A DNA stretch of 64,000 bases from NCBI GenBank assembly GCA_963575745.1, contig CAUYUJ010021137.1, positions 195,352 through 259,351 on the forward strand. The letters are read 5' to 3'. Position 1 is the first letter of the stretch; each line of letters opens with the position of its first letter. Source of the stretch: Prorocentrum cordatum. Lineage: Eukaryota > Sar > Dinophyceae > Prorocentrales > Prorocentraceae. Below are positions 1 through 10,426 of this stretch, in pieces. Below the pieces are notes generated by a model that was not told where the DNA came from, searched no databases, and worked only from the letters and a program-made list of their open reading frames with translations. A program made the translations under genes and the position numbers.

Positions 1-1
1 C

Positions 2-1714
2 TCCAACACGTTTACTGGCGTCACCCTCAAGTTTCTGAAGGCCACGGAGCGGTTCGCGTGCGGCACTGGCGCCCAGACCGTTGGTATCGGCGATTGGAGC
101 ACGGAGCCCCGAGCCCGCGAAGCCGTCCACGCGGCTTTTCGACGAGTGGAGGGGATCGTGGCCAATGTGAAGGAGAACATGAAGCTATATCGGCCAGAGC
201 ATTCTTGGTTGCACGCCTTTACAGCCTTTCGCTTGCCTTCCCCCCTGTCCCTGTCTGCAACAGCAGAGCATGCAACAGAAGCCGAGGCCTGTTTGAAGCG
301 CATCTGCCAGGCGGCAGACCTCCCCGAGCAGAAGGCAATCTCCCAGCTGCGGCAAATGTTGCCCCGTGCCGAGGTGCATCATCGAGACGGGGGCACCACG
401 CGGCAGGCTTGGGACCGCGCTGCGGTGGAGTGGCCCGAGCTCCCCAGCGGCCGTCGCCTCGTGGAGCTCTTCCTTGTATGGGAAACGAGCACGGGCAACG
501 TGGAGAGGCGATTCCGCCGTTTCTCGGAGGTGCATTGCCCCGAGAGGGCGCGGCTCCTTGACGCGTCCGTCGAGGAGCGCACGGTCGTGGACCAGGCGCC
601 CTCCAGCAGGTTGCTGCGCACGTGGCTGGACGACAACGACGAGAGCAGCTCTGCCGCCAGTCGTTGGTACAGGCATGCGCTCAAGCTACATGAGGTCGCG
701 CAGGGGAAGATCGTGCCGCTGAGGAGGGCCGAGAGGCGCGACAAGGGAAGCACGCGGGAGCCTGGGGCAGCACGTCGGACAGAGGTAGGCTTCGGGCGCA
801 GGCGAGCAGCTGCCGTCGACGCCATGGCGGCCGCTTCCCCGAGCAAGCGCGCCCGCCTTCTCGCGGAGGGCGCCCCCGATCTCGCTGCGCTTGCTCAGGA
901 GGCGGCCCAGGCGAGCGGCGCAGATCCAGTCGGGCCCGTTGCAAAAGTCGTCGCCGCCGTCGCCAAGCGGGAGGCCAAGATCCGAGAGCGCAATCTTGGA
1001 TGGGCGAAGGCCGCCGCCAAGGCCAGGAGTACCCGAGAGAAGAAAGTCCTGCGCAGTGCCAGGCCAGCTGCGGGCCGTGACGCTTACTTGCTGCCCCCCC
1101 CCGCGCCCCGCTGGGCTCGTGCTGGCTCGCATGGTAGATGGGGGCGCTCGCAACAAGGCGCAGCGCTTGCGTTTCAAGGTGTTTCAGGACCCGGTGGACT
1201 TCCTGGACTATCTTGCCCGTCATACGGCCCAGGGGAAGAAGGGGAACGTAGTCTTGGTGCCAACAGCTGACACCGACTATTGCATCGCCGCCCAGATTGT
1301 AGCAGCGTTCACGGGAGCTTTTTTTTCACAACGCCGACTGACTTTGCACGGGAGGATTCTCCAAAAGGCCTCCAGTACACGGAGAAGCTTCGGAACTCGA
1401 GCAAGAGCTACCACGTGGCTGTAACAGAGGCTCTCGCGGAAGGCCTGCCTACACTGCCCCACGTTTTGCGAGCGCTTGCCCAGACGCCGAGTGGGTGTGT
1501 GATCTATTACAAGAGCCCCAGGAAGCTCTGCAAGTTCTTCAAGAGGCAGGCCAATCCCCGCCGGGCGCAGCGAACTTGCGTGCTGTGCCGCTCGGGAGGA
1601 GAAGCGGGTGTCGACAGAGCCGTCAAACAGCTCTACAACAGCCCGAGGAACTGGGTTCTGCGTTTCGACGCGACGGTCGCAGCACTGTGCCCAGGCACCA
1701 AGGCCGTGCCATAG
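2..1714 (+). CDS. Partial gene with hAT-dimerisation-like segment, two homopolymer frameshifts
   Basis: The reading frame is open from the window edge, so the 5' end lies outside. It reads in one frame to about 1090, shifts at a nine-C run (about 1092-1100), shifts back at a T run (about 1319-1326) and ends at TAG 1712-1714. Joined, it gives roughly 570 residues. Around positions 440-600 the segment LVWETSTGNVERRFRRFSE, followed by an ERARLL stretch, resembles the C-terminal dimerisation region of hAT transposases (small residues, then ER.F, then a leucine-rich helix). This is inference from the motif pattern only. No RNase-H-like catalytic core is visible, so it may be a transposase tail or a domesticated derivative. 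The C-terminal part (codons near 1330-1700, rich in Lys/Arg) matches nothing I recognise. Both shifts fall in homopolymers, so assembly error is as likely as decay. Confidence 0.45.
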
Positions 1715-2269
1715 TTTGTTGAAAAAGAGCGCCGCCCAACGTCGTCCGACCTTACCTCCCCCCCTGCGCCCCTCAGTGGGCGCCGCTGCCGCGGGCGGCG
1801 CTGCCCGCCGCTGGGGGCCTGAAGGTCGCCGATGGGGGGGGGCTGCTGTTGCCCGTGGCGGCGGTTGTCGGCGGCGAGGGTGGGAGGGTGGGGGCGGGAA
1901 GCATCGGGCGCCCAGGGCCGCCCTCAGGAGGAGGGGGATGAGGGGGGTGATGGGGCTGAAGGAGGAGGGGGGAGCAGGACGAGGCAGGAGTGGCGACGAG
2001 GCCGTCTTCCACCGCACTTGTCCAGCCCAGCCCCCAGTCCACCTACGTGTTCGCGTGCATGCGAGCGATCTCCATCGAAACCTCCAGAGCGATGATTCCC
2101 CCCCCTTTTGCCGCAGCTGAGACAGTTCAACCTTCCCATCCCCATCGAAACCTCTGCAGTGATCTCATCCGAAAACTTTGGGGATCTCTCTCTCCCTCTC
2201 TGTCTCCCTCGTCTCCGCAGCTGCCGGCTCGACTCCCTGCCCTGCCCGCGCGCCGCGCGCGCGCTGGCA
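1715..2269. other. Intergenic/5' leader, GC-rich, no gene seen
   Basis: GC-rich spacer with purine-rich GGGGA blocks (1855-1985). There are two imperfect copies of a segment containing CCATCGAAACCTC (about 2073-2090 and 2140-2155). It probably includes the promoter and leader of the gene starting at 2270. No TATA-like or TTTT box could be assigned. Confidence 0.4.
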
Positions 2270-4666
2270 ATGATGGGCGAGGGCGCCAAGGGCAAGGGCA
2301 ACGACGCGCGCAAGGGCAAGGGCAAAGGGCGCCAGGTCAGACCAGCCAAATCTGGGCTAGCTGTAGTACCCCCCCCCGTCTGATAAGAGCTCCCATGGAG
2401 CTCTAACATGCCAGGTTAGAGCTCCCATGGGGCTCTAACATGGCAGATTAGATGATGTTAGAGCTACATTGGAGCTCTAACATGCCATGTGAGAGCTCAC
2501 CTGGAGCTCTAACATGGCATGCTACATGATATTAGAGCTCACAGGGAGCTGTAACATGCCATGTTAGAGCTCCCAGGGAGCTCTAACATGCCATGTTAGA
2601 GCTCCCTGGGAGCTCTAACATAGCATGTTAAAGGGTGTTAGAGCTCCATTGGAGCTCTAACATACCATGTTAGAGCTCCCATGGAGATCTAACATGGCAT
2701 GCTAGAGGATGGCAGAGCTCCCATCTTCAGGTCGACACCTGGGAGTACTTGCACAACCAGCGCAAAGGCTTGCGGAGCCAGAGGGAGCGGTGCGAGTTGA
2801 ATATAAAGTTAGCGCGTCAGGAGGGCGAACACGATGAGGCGTTGGATCATGAGCGCCGCCTGCGCTGGGTCCAACATAAGCAGCAGCAGTTGGACAATGA
2901 CGGCATGATGATCTTCGGCCGCCCAGGAGTCTGGGAGGGCCAGGAGAGACCCTACGGATGCCTGGACGCGACCGCACGCAGGCAGTTGAGCGATGAGGAG
3001 ATCAGGTGGAACACTCAGATGATAGACTGGGAGCGTCGGAACCCGCCAGGGGCGACTGGGATCGAAGACTGTGCACGGTACCGCTGGGATCTGCAGCGGT
3101 GGGTGAGGCAGCAGCGGCGCCTGTCAAACGCCCAGAGTCGCCAGAGAGAGGCGTCGCCGCGCCAGCGCCAGTTGGCTGCAACAGCGTCAAGCAGGCGGCG
3201 AGAGGCAGCAACAGCTCGTGAGGGCGCAGGCGCTAGTGGCCCGCCGATGGCGGCGAGGAGCGGGCTCAGGCTGACGGAGCTTCCGTCGGGGGCCGACAGA
3301 ACGCGGGCCCAGGCCGAGCAGCCGGGTGATCCGCACCACGCGATTGTGATCTCCGACAGCGACTCCCCCCGAGAGGCTGGTGACCGTACCCGCAGAGGCA
3401 GAGAGCGCACCCGCAGCACGGCGCGGGATGCTCCTGTCACGGCACGGACACGGCCAGAAAGCCATGCACGGCGCGGGATGGGTGCTCCTCTCACATCTCC
3501 GCGTCGGCAGGAGGAGGATGATTGGAGACAAAAGACTCCGTGGGCCAAGCGCGCGCAAGCGAAGAGGGTCAGTGACGCGCCCGCGGAGGGCCAGCCTCTT
3601 CCGAAACGGATGCCCGCCCGCCCGCCCCCGCCACGGCCAATCGATTTATCGGGCAGGGTCGTGCCGCCGCCGCCGATGACGAGAGAGCAGCTGCGACAAG
3701 AGGCGGACCACTACAAGCCCGAGCCAGAGCGAGCGCGGCAGGGACACATGGAGGCTGAGCGGCGCCAGCTCTTATCCCAGGCTCCACGTGGGTCAGCCAC
3801 ACGGGCGACGACGGTTCCTGCCGCCATGAAGCACAGCGAGGAGCCCATCGAGCGCGGGAAACTTCTTAAGCGGCAGGCGGAACAGACGACGAATGCCCGC
3901 ATAGCTGCAAGAGCCAAGGCAGCCTCCCCACTACGTGCAAAGGTCGGTCAGACGGCGGAGCAGTCCAAAGGTTACAGGTCCATCGCCAAGTTGCCCCCCG
4001 AGGAGGCCGCAGTCGTCGAGCAGAGCAAGCCGAAGCGCCTTCCACCCTTTGTTTTGTCGTCCCCGCACGAGGCCATTCCCGTGTTCCACAAGGACTGGAC
4101 GTTGGTCGAGGGTACAGCGTCGGACCCCGACAATTTCGTTCTGGAGTTAAAGCTGCGGGGAGAGAGGAACAATCTGATACATGAGTACCTCCTAGCCGGC
4201 TTCCCCGCGTGGTACCCGAGCTCGGGGAACTCCATGTGGCCTCTGGCGCGGTCGCACGACTGCTGCACCTTTCACCCCTATCGAAGCTGTAACAGCGGAA
4301 GCGGGCCCTGGCTGCGTCGTGAAGGAGGCGCCCACCGTGCAGAAAGGAGACATCGTCTTCTGCCTGGTGCAACCGCAGCACCAATACTACGCGCACGTTG
4401 TGATCAAGGCAGAATGGGACTTCCACAGGCGCGAGTACAAGTACTGGATCGGCGGCATGAGGCAGAACATCAATGGCTATTGTTTCAGGGAGCACATCTT
4501 CGGGATCCTCGTGGACGTGCAGGTGCAGTACCATGGCAACTACTACAGTCGCCCGCACCCAAAAACGCTGTACGACAGAGTCGCGCCCATGTATTACACG
4601 CACCCTGACGAGGCAAAGCAACTCTCTGAGCCTCGGTGGGACCAGCCCGCGTCTGGGAGCAGCTGA
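2270..4666 (+). CDS. Two-exon hypothetical protein with conserved KYWIGG-type C-terminal domain
   Basis: Exon 1 (2270-2335) encodes a short basic leader beginning MMGEGAKGKG, a style common in dinoflagellate proteins. Removing 2336-2730 joins CGC CAG to GTC GAC in phase 0 and gives a continuous frame (VDTWEYLHNQRKGLR onward). The middle is Arg/Gln-rich and low in complexity. The last ~115 codons (4319-4666) form a compact segment with KGDIVFCLVQP, YYAHVVIKAEW, KYWIGG and NGYCFREHIFGILVDV, and end at TGA 4664-4666. This tail is in the next frame relative to exon 2. The switch lies between about 4230 and 4265 and could be a small intron or an indel. I recall similar tails in dinoflagellate hypothetical proteins but cannot name a function. 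Confidence 0.5.
2336..2730 (+). other. Intron (inferred) built from palindromic satellite
   Basis: The donor GTCAGACC follows CAG at 2333-2335. The acceptor is CATCTTCAG ending at 2730. Both junctions carry CAGGTC, so the intron ends lie in a 6-bp direct repeat. Removal joins two frames in phase with a sensible protein. About 330 of 395 bases are palindromic TTAGAGCTCC/GGAGCTCTAA units. The direct repeat and the satellite filling are features of introner-like intron gain. The splice itself is inferred, not shown. Confidence 0.5.
2388..2718. repeat. Palindromic satellite A, array inside intron
   Basis: About ten units of a near-palindrome: TTAGAGCTCC, three variable bases, GGAGCTCTAA, separated by a 9-base linker of the form CAT-N3-ATG. 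The unit is about 32 bp, and every arm can pair with every other arm. It is the same family as the large arrays at 9.6-17.9 kb. Confidence 0.9.
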
Positions 4667-6383
4667 CAGCTTGCACAGACTGTCACCGTAAATCGCGGGG
4701 CCTCTCCGAGCGCGCTTCTGGTAGACTGCAACAGTCGACTGCGACACGCCAGTTCTGGTTTAGGCATTGCTTCTGTCAGCGCCAGTTTTGGCCGACCTGC
4801 ACAGATGCGCCTCTCGGATGAGCCCTGCCTTCCGCTATGCAACAGATACGCACACAATTCGAGTACGCGGCACCCTCGCACACATTTCGAGTGGGGTTGT
4901 GGGCGGCTAGCATGACTGAGCACCGCAAGTTCTCGAGCGCCTGACCCGGTCGGCGAAGTGCTTCCAGTCGCGTCGGGTGGTGACTGTCTGTCAGGTACCC
5001 TTCGGCGCGGGTGACCTGAAGTTTGCCTTGTACTGTAACAGTGGCACGCCTGTGCGGCCCACCGCATACGCTTTGACGCTGTGCGGACTGGGTTTGTCTT
5101 GCGGTTTTCCTTGATGCTGAGCCGGCTGCACGACTGATGTGTGTGTGTGTTTGTATATGATTAGCACACATATCAACACGAAGTACATGTATTGTGGTAT
5201 TGTCCTCTCGTGCGTCTCATCTTAGGAGCGTGCCACTCGTTCAGGGACCCTGGCATCCAGCTCGCTGGCCTCAGGTTGCCAGTTGACTTACTCAGGGGGG
5301 TGGCCGTGGTGAGGGGAATGGGAAGGGGCTGGGATGGGGACGGTTGCGCGGAATCGGCAGAGTCTTTGTGGCCAGCGCTCCGCTGCAACAACGCATCCGT
5401 TCGGCGTGCCGCCGTTGTCGTGCTGGAGGCAGGTAATGTGTAGTTTCCCTTTCAAGCTCTCCCCAGAGGAGCGCCGCCCTCCGTCTCTCGGCGTGCAGAA
5501 GCCTGTCCACTAGGCTCCCAGTGATAGGCATGCGGGTGTGCGCCCGAGGTTCGATAGGGCCAGGCATCGTAGTAACAGCTGTTTATGCAGAGAAGCGTGA
5601 CAACAAAACGGCGAGCTTATCCGACTCGTCTCCTCTCGCCGACTGCTGCGCCTCCGCTGCAACAGCTCCTGCGCCTCCCCACCCCCCAGGTCCCTGGTGG
5701 CGGGCGGCGCTGCCGCGGGCGGCCGCGGCGCCCCCGCAGGCCCACGTGGGGGAACCAGGATGACGATGACGAGGAGGACGAGGCTAGGAGGAGGAGCAGG
5801 AGGAGGAGTCCAGGTGGGACGAGGGGGGTGGGGCGCATCACGCTCTGAGCTAAGGTGCCCGCGAGAGCATCTGGTACTGGCGCGAGTGGGAATGGGACCA
5901 CGATAGGACTCTGCGCATGTGCTGCGCATGGCTGGAACAGCGAGCGCAGGCGCCCCCATGCATCCCTGAGCTCAGAGATGAGGAGAAAGGCGCCCATCTT
6001 CAGATCAACTGCGTTCCTTATGCAGATTGTCTCACTCTCCAGGCCGCTAGGCGCTAGGCGCTTGGATGCTTGGGCTGCCTGGGTCGAATTGTTCTAGCCT
6101 TTAGCCTTCGGCTTTCTGGTGCCCAGTACCTCCCTGGTCGCCACCAGCTGGACGCAGCAAGCGAGGAGGAAGAGGCCACCAGAGAGGGCCCTAGGGCCCT
6201 AGCACCACGCCCAGGACCCCGCATAGCCCCGAGCACCCCAGCAGATCCGCTACAGGATTCGCATCCTTACATCATCTTGGCATACTGGCCCAAGCTAGTT
6301 CCCCATGGCTGGGGCAAGAGCCATGGGGGGATCCTTTATTCAGCACCTCATCCCAGGGGTCTCCCAGCGCGGACTCGCAGTCG
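4667..6383. other. Intergenic region, no supported gene
   Basis: No reading frame here has recognisable protein features. Visible structure is a short TG tract (5139-5155), a GAGGA-rich stretch at 5765-5825 and a GC-rich block (5690-5760). The 3' UTR of the upstream gene and the 5' part of the downstream gene must lie within it. The frame of the downstream gene is open for some distance above 6384, so an unrecognised upstream exon junction is possible. Confidence 0.5.
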
Positions 6384-7544
6384 GTGTATGCCTGCCTTCT
6401 GCGAGACATGTTCGGCGGCTCGGATGACGAGGCCACTGAAGGTATGACGCTCTACGTTGAAGCCAGAGTTGCCGTGGACGTTCGGACCGTGGCCGCCGCC
6501 GCTGCGAGTCCGCAACAAGCCAACCAGGGAGGTTTTGCAGCGGGCGTGGGCGCCGCTGGCGGCGCCCGCAGAGCAGCGCGAGATCCAGACAGCATCGCTT
6601 CCTCCAGAGATAAAGGCTTGCGAGAGCCGTCGGCATCGGCTCCAGAGATCAGGGCCTGCGAGATCCAGGCAGCATCGCCCTCTCCAGCACAGGTGCATCC
6701 AGCATCAGCACCGTCGCTTCCTCCAGGGAGCGTCGGAGACGGCGGAGCAGCTCGAGGGCCTTGCGGCGTGAACGCCAAGGTCAAGGTCATGGCCAATGAC
6801 ACCATCAGCGCCGAGGGCGTCAATGGTGATGGGATGGGCAAGGGGAACAATGACGCATTGTCGTTCATCACAGATCGCCTGGGGCTCGACCTTTCACGCG
6901 GGGGACCGCCTACCGACGCTGTCGAGGGCCGAGCAGGATGCGGCGACGGCGGCGACAAGGCCTCTGGAGTTCGGAGCCCGAGGGCCTTTGCAGGGGTCGA
7001 TGGCGGCAGCGCATTTCATTTCGCTAAGGTCGCCTGTTTCGACGACAACGGCAAAAGAGTGACAGCGCCTGCCAGGCGTCGCATGCGCTCGCGCAGCCGA
7101 GAGACGCGGCTTACGATGATGTGGGATGGCGCCCGGGAGGACGCTCGACAGGTGCTTAGTGATTGCCGCGGCATGCAATCGATGTTTGTACACCAGCCCC
7201 TCATCGACATCGACGTTGGTCTAGTGATGAAGCGCGTGCGGCACCTCCACGATCGTGCCATCGCCTCTGGGCGCTCCGTCTACATCGGCACGACGAGCGA
7301 CCCTTCATGGCGATGGAATGGAGGATGGGGGTGGCGAGGAAACGACCGAAGCTGCATGCGCGGGCACAAGCTCAGCTACGATGAGATGCAAGTGGTCGCG
7401 TCCTTCCCCGACAAACAATGCGGAGAGGTTGAGAAGCATGTGATCGCGCACTTCCCCCGTGCTGACAACAAGGTCGCGTCGCAGCAGGGGCTTGCGGTCA
7501 GGCACTGCGCATACAGCTTCCTATATGTCTGTGGGACATTATGA
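6384..7544 (+). CDS. Protein with C-terminal GIY-YIG-like nuclease domain
   Basis: The frame ends at TGA 7542-7544. The first ATG is at 6408 (MFGGSDDEATEG), but the frame is open further upstream, so the true start may lie in another exon. The first ~220 residues are Ala/Gly/Ser-rich with no fold I recognise. The last ~120 residues contain GRSVYIGTTSDPSWRW, then SYDEMQVVASF, then CGEVEKHVIAHF. This spacing matches the GIY-YIG nuclease superfamily: the YIG strand, the Arg-containing helix, and a helix with the metal-binding Glu (here in GEVEKHV). The classical GIY strand is not obvious, so activity cannot be assumed. Possible roles are a mobile-element endonuclease or a repair-type nuclease. 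It is followed within 120 bp by the duplicated minisatellite block. Confidence 0.45.
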   Translation: MYACLLRDMFGGSDDEATEGMTLYVEARVAVDVRTVAAAAASPQQANQGGFAAGVGAAGGARRAARDPDSIASSRDKGLREPSASAPEIRACEIQAASPSPAQVHPASAPSLPPGSVGDGGAARGPCGVNAKVKVMANDTISAEGVNGDGMGKGNNDALSFITDRLGLDLSRGGPPTDAVEGRAGCGDGGDKASGVRSPRAFAGVDGGSAFHFAKVACFDDNGKRVTAPARRRMRSRSRETRLTMMWDGAREDARQVLSDCRGMQSMFVHQPLIDIDVGLVMKRVRHLHDRAIASGRSVYIGTTSDPSWRWNGGWGWRGNDRSCMRGHKLSYDEMQVVASFPDKQCGEVEKHVIAHFPRADNKVASQQGLAVRHCAYSFLYVCGTL

Positions 7545-7617
7545 GCGCCATTTGCGAAGCTGCCCAGCTCCGCTGTCTTGTGCGTGCAGTGGCCACTACC
7601 CAGACGTGGTACGTGGT

Positions 7618-8018
7618 GGGGACGACTGAGGCTGCGATGCAGAAGTGACAGAATCGCCAGTACGCTGCAACAGCCGCTGCAACAGCCGCTGCAACAGCCG
7701 CTGCAACAGCCGCTGCAACAGCCGCTGCAACAGCCGCTGCAACAGCCGCTGCAGCCGCTGCACAGCCGCTGCAACAGCCGCTGCAACAGCCGCTGCAACA
7801 GCCGCTGCAACAGCCGCTGCAACAGCCGCTGCAACAGCCGCTGCAACAGCCGCTGCAACAGCCGCTGCAACAGCCGCTGCAACAGCCGCTGCAACAGCCG
7901 CTGCAACAGCCGCTGCAACAGCCGCTGCAACAGCCGCTGCAACAGCCGCTGCAACAGCCGCTGCAACAGCCGCTGCAACAGCCGCTGCAACAGCCGCTGC
8001 AGTAGTAGAGCTCAACCC
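7618..8018. repeat. Minisatellite block 1: (CTGCAACAGCCG)n with conserved flanks
   Basis: About 28 copies of the 12-mer CTGCAACAGCCG at 7664-8002, with one irregular spot near 7750-7765. The left flank (GACGACTGAGGCTGCGATGC...) and right flank (GTAGTAGAGC-type) recur around block 2. The 12-mer contains no stop codon in any of the six frames, so long reading frames through it are artefacts. Confidence 0.95.
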
Positions 8019-8065
8019 AGAAACTGGCGAGCGTGAGGACGATCTCCCGTTTCGACCTCACCTCT

Positions 8066-8410
8066 GGGACGACTGAGGCTGCGATGCAGAAGTGGCAGAA
8101 TCGCCAGTACGCTGCAACAGCCGCTGCAACAGCCGCTGCAACAGCCGCTGCAACAGCCGCTGCAACAGCCGCTGCAACAGCCGCTGCAACAGCCGCTGCA
8201 CAGCCGCTGCAACAGCCGCTGCAGCAGCCGCTGCAGCAGCCGCTGCAACAGCCGCTGCAACAGCCGCTGCAACAGCCGCTGCAACAGCCGCTGCAACAGC
8301 CGCTGCAACAGCCGCTGCAACAGCCGCTGCAACAGCCGCTGCAACAGCCGCTGCAACAGCCGCTGCGACAGCCGCTGCGACAGCCGCTGCAGCAGTAGAG
8401 CACACCCAGC
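8066..8410. repeat. Minisatellite block 2: second copy of the flanked 12-mer array
   Basis: Same left flank, array (about 8111-8396, some units CTGCAGCAGCCG or CTGCGACAGCCG) and right flank as block 1, offset by about 448 bp. The flank-array-flank module was duplicated as a whole and its repeat number then diverged. It lies directly upstream of the zinc-finger gene. Confidence 0.95.
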
Positions 8411-8476
8411 TTTCCTGTAGCGCAAGCACTTCGGCTCAACGCATTTCTTGCAGCGCCTGCAGGCTGTCATGCCAGA

Positions 8477-9286
8477 ATGGGGGGCAGCGCAGGGGGGCCT
8501 CCTGGCCCATGTCCAGAAACCGTCATCATGGACCCTGACACTGGACGCAATGATGCTCCATGGCTACAAGTTAAGGAGTACGTTCCGAAGACGAGTGGGG
8601 AACCTAATGAGCCCTGGTGGTATTGTGCACCCTGCGAAAAATGGGCAGCCCCGACGCACCAGGTTTCGCAGGACCACATCAATAATGTAAAGAATAAGCA
8701 TATCTGGTTCCATGATGCTTGTCCACAGGGTTCTGATGAAGACAAGACCGCATGGTGCTCTACCATCATGAGCACTGTGGAGCTCCACTCGACCTACGTC
8801 CAGAAACGGGAAGACGATGAAGCGGAGGACTGGAGGTCGACGAGGAAGGCCAAGGTCAAGGCCCGAGAGGGCAGAGGAGAACAATGGCAAAGTGAAGGCC
8901 ATCAGCAAGTAGCTGGAACAGCTGCAGGAGAGAAGAACAACTGGAAAAGCTGGAACAGGTCAAGAGCTGCGTCACCAGGAGCTGCAACAGCAGGAGCTGC
9001 AACAGCAGGAGCTGCAACAGCAGGAGCACAGCAGTGGCAGCAGAAGCTTCCGCAGCAGCAGCAGCAGCAGGACGGGCTAACCACCATTATCACCACGATG
9101 CTCAATTTCTTGACCAACGCACAGAACAAGGACGAGAAGATGGATGAGATTCTGGCTCTCCTGCCGGCGCAGGGACAGATGCTCGCGGCTCTCATGCGGG
9201 CACAGGACAACGTGCAGAAGAAAGCCGAGGAGCTCGATCAGAAAGTGGAGGAGCTCAAGCAGAAGGACAAACAGCAGCACCAGTGA
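8477..9286 (+). CDS. C2H2-like zinc-finger, coiled-coil protein, copy 1
   Basis: 269 residues from ATG 8477 to TGA 9284-9286. Residues ~45-85 contain WWYCAPCEKWAAPTHQ, then DHINNVKNKH. This C-x2-C then His-rich spacing resembles U1/matrin-type C2H2 fingers that bind RNA or DNA. The middle is Lys/Arg-rich (WRSTRKAKVKAREG). There follow three AATAG repeats and a glutamine run, and a C-terminal coiled coil (LDQKVEELKQKDKQQHQ). The architecture suggests a nucleic-acid-binding oligomer; the function is unknown. A diverged second copy lies at 13304-14081. The segment AGCGCCTGCAGG just upstream is conserved in both copies and could hold a 3' splice site (TTTCTTGCAG), so the listed ATG may not be the true start. 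Confidence 0.6.
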   Translation: MGGSAGGPPGPCPETVIMDPDTGRNDAPWLQVKEYVPKTSGEPNEPWWYCAPCEKWAAPTHQVSQDHINNVKNKHIWFHDACPQGSDEDKTAWCSTIMSTVELHSTYVQKREDDEAEDWRSTRKAKVKAREGRGEQWQSEGHQQVAGTAAGEKNNWKSWNRSRAASPGAATAGAATAGAATAGAQQWQQKLPQQQQQQDGLTTIITTMLNFLTNAQNKDEKMDEILALLPAQGQMLAALMRAQDNVQKKAEELDQKVEELKQKDKQQHQ

Positions 9287-9574
9287 GCTCAGCAGCAGGA
9301 CAAGTGACCTCGCATGCGCGTCTGGTAGCCGATGTCGGAGGCGCGCAGCCTGGCTCGCGTGCTGGCTCTTTCGCCGCGCTGACGCGGCGCAGGGAGCTGG
9401 AATATGGCTCCTGAAGTTTTGGAAGGCTCTGGATTTGTTCGCAAATTGGGTATGCTCCTTATGGCCCCCACAGCGCCCACCTGTCGGAGCCCCACCTCGA
9501 GCTCGATCCTCGACTACTTCGTTTTTGGAGCAGGTGTTGCTATATTGATTTCAGGCGCTGACTTCGTGCGTCCA
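9287..9574. other. 3' flank shared with copy 2, then unique spacer
   Basis: The first ~100 bases after the stop match the region after copy 2, so the duplicated unit includes 3' flank. From about 9385 the two diverge. No gene seen. Confidence 0.6.
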
Positions 9575-10020
9575 CGGAGTTCTAACATATCATGTTAGAG
9601 CTCCCGCGGAGCTCTAACATACGATGTTAGCCATTGGGGCTCTACCGTAATCTAACATGCTATGTATGTTAGAGCTCCACTGGAGTTCTAACATGCCATG
9701 TCAGAGCTTCCAGGGAGCTCTAATATAATCTAACGTGCTATGTTAGAGCTCCGTTGGAGCTCTAGCATGCAATGTTAGAGCTCCCTGGGGGGTCTAACAT
9801 GCAAGGTTAGAGGTGCCAGGGAGTTCCCTGGGAGCTCTTACATCACATGGCTCAGCTCCCAGGTAGCCATATATAACATGACATGTTAGAGGTCCCACGG
9901 AGTTCTAACATACGATGTTAGAACTCCCAAGGAGCTCCAACATATTCTAACTTGCTATGTTAACAGCATGTTAGAGTTGCCTCCCATACTCGATGGGACC
10001 TCTCACAAAGCATGTTAGAG
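9575..10020. repeat. Palindromic satellite A array
   Basis: About 13 diverged TTAGAGCTCC/GGAGCTCTAA units with CAT-N3-ATG linkers. Some units carry substitutions in the arms (for example AGAGGTGCCAGGGAG), more than in the later arrays. Confidence 0.9.
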
Positions 10021-10045
10021 CTCCCATCGAGCCGTCCCCCCCCCC

Positions 10046-10300
10046 GCCGTCGTCGTCGTCGTCGTCGTCGTCCCATTGGGCACGTCCGCATGCCGTCCCC
10101 CCGCCATCGTCGTCGTCGTCGTCGTGATGATGATGATGATGGTGATGATGGTGGTTATGATGGTGATGGATGATGGTGATGATGGTGATGGAGACGATGT
10201 TGATTGTATATATACGATCGGATAGCCGCCCTTCGAAATTATCATTATCATCGTCATAAACATCGTCATCATCACAATCAGAAAAACAGTACATCGTCAT
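10046..10300. repeat. GTC, ATG and ATC microsatellites
   Basis: (GTC)n at about 10047-10073 and 10105-10125, then (GATGGT)-type repeats to about 10200, then (ATC)-type repeats. The left edge (CCCATCGAGCC, a C run, then GCCGTC) has an inverted partner at 15890-15985. Confidence 0.9.
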
Positions 10301-10426
10301 AATCACCAAAAAAAACAAGCAGCAAGAAAAACCATAATCACTTCAAAAACACATCAAACACATCAACCTAAACCAGCCCTAATCCCAGCCAGTCGAGGGG
10401 GCCGCTTCCGACGAGGAGGCCGGGAG

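Noticed and set aside
3002-4747. Overlapping minus-strand frames
   Set aside because: Shadows of the plus-strand gene; high GC leaves long antisense frames open.
7600-8540. Several long open frames on both strands (Ala-Thr, Gln-Pro-Leu, Cys-Ser-Gly repeats)
   Set aside because: All follow from the 12-mer CTGCAACAGCCG having no stop in any frame.
10210-10380. Possible origin or promoter in A/T-rich stretch with TATATATACG
   Set aside because: Isolated A/T-rich sequence within microsatellites; no gene starts nearby.
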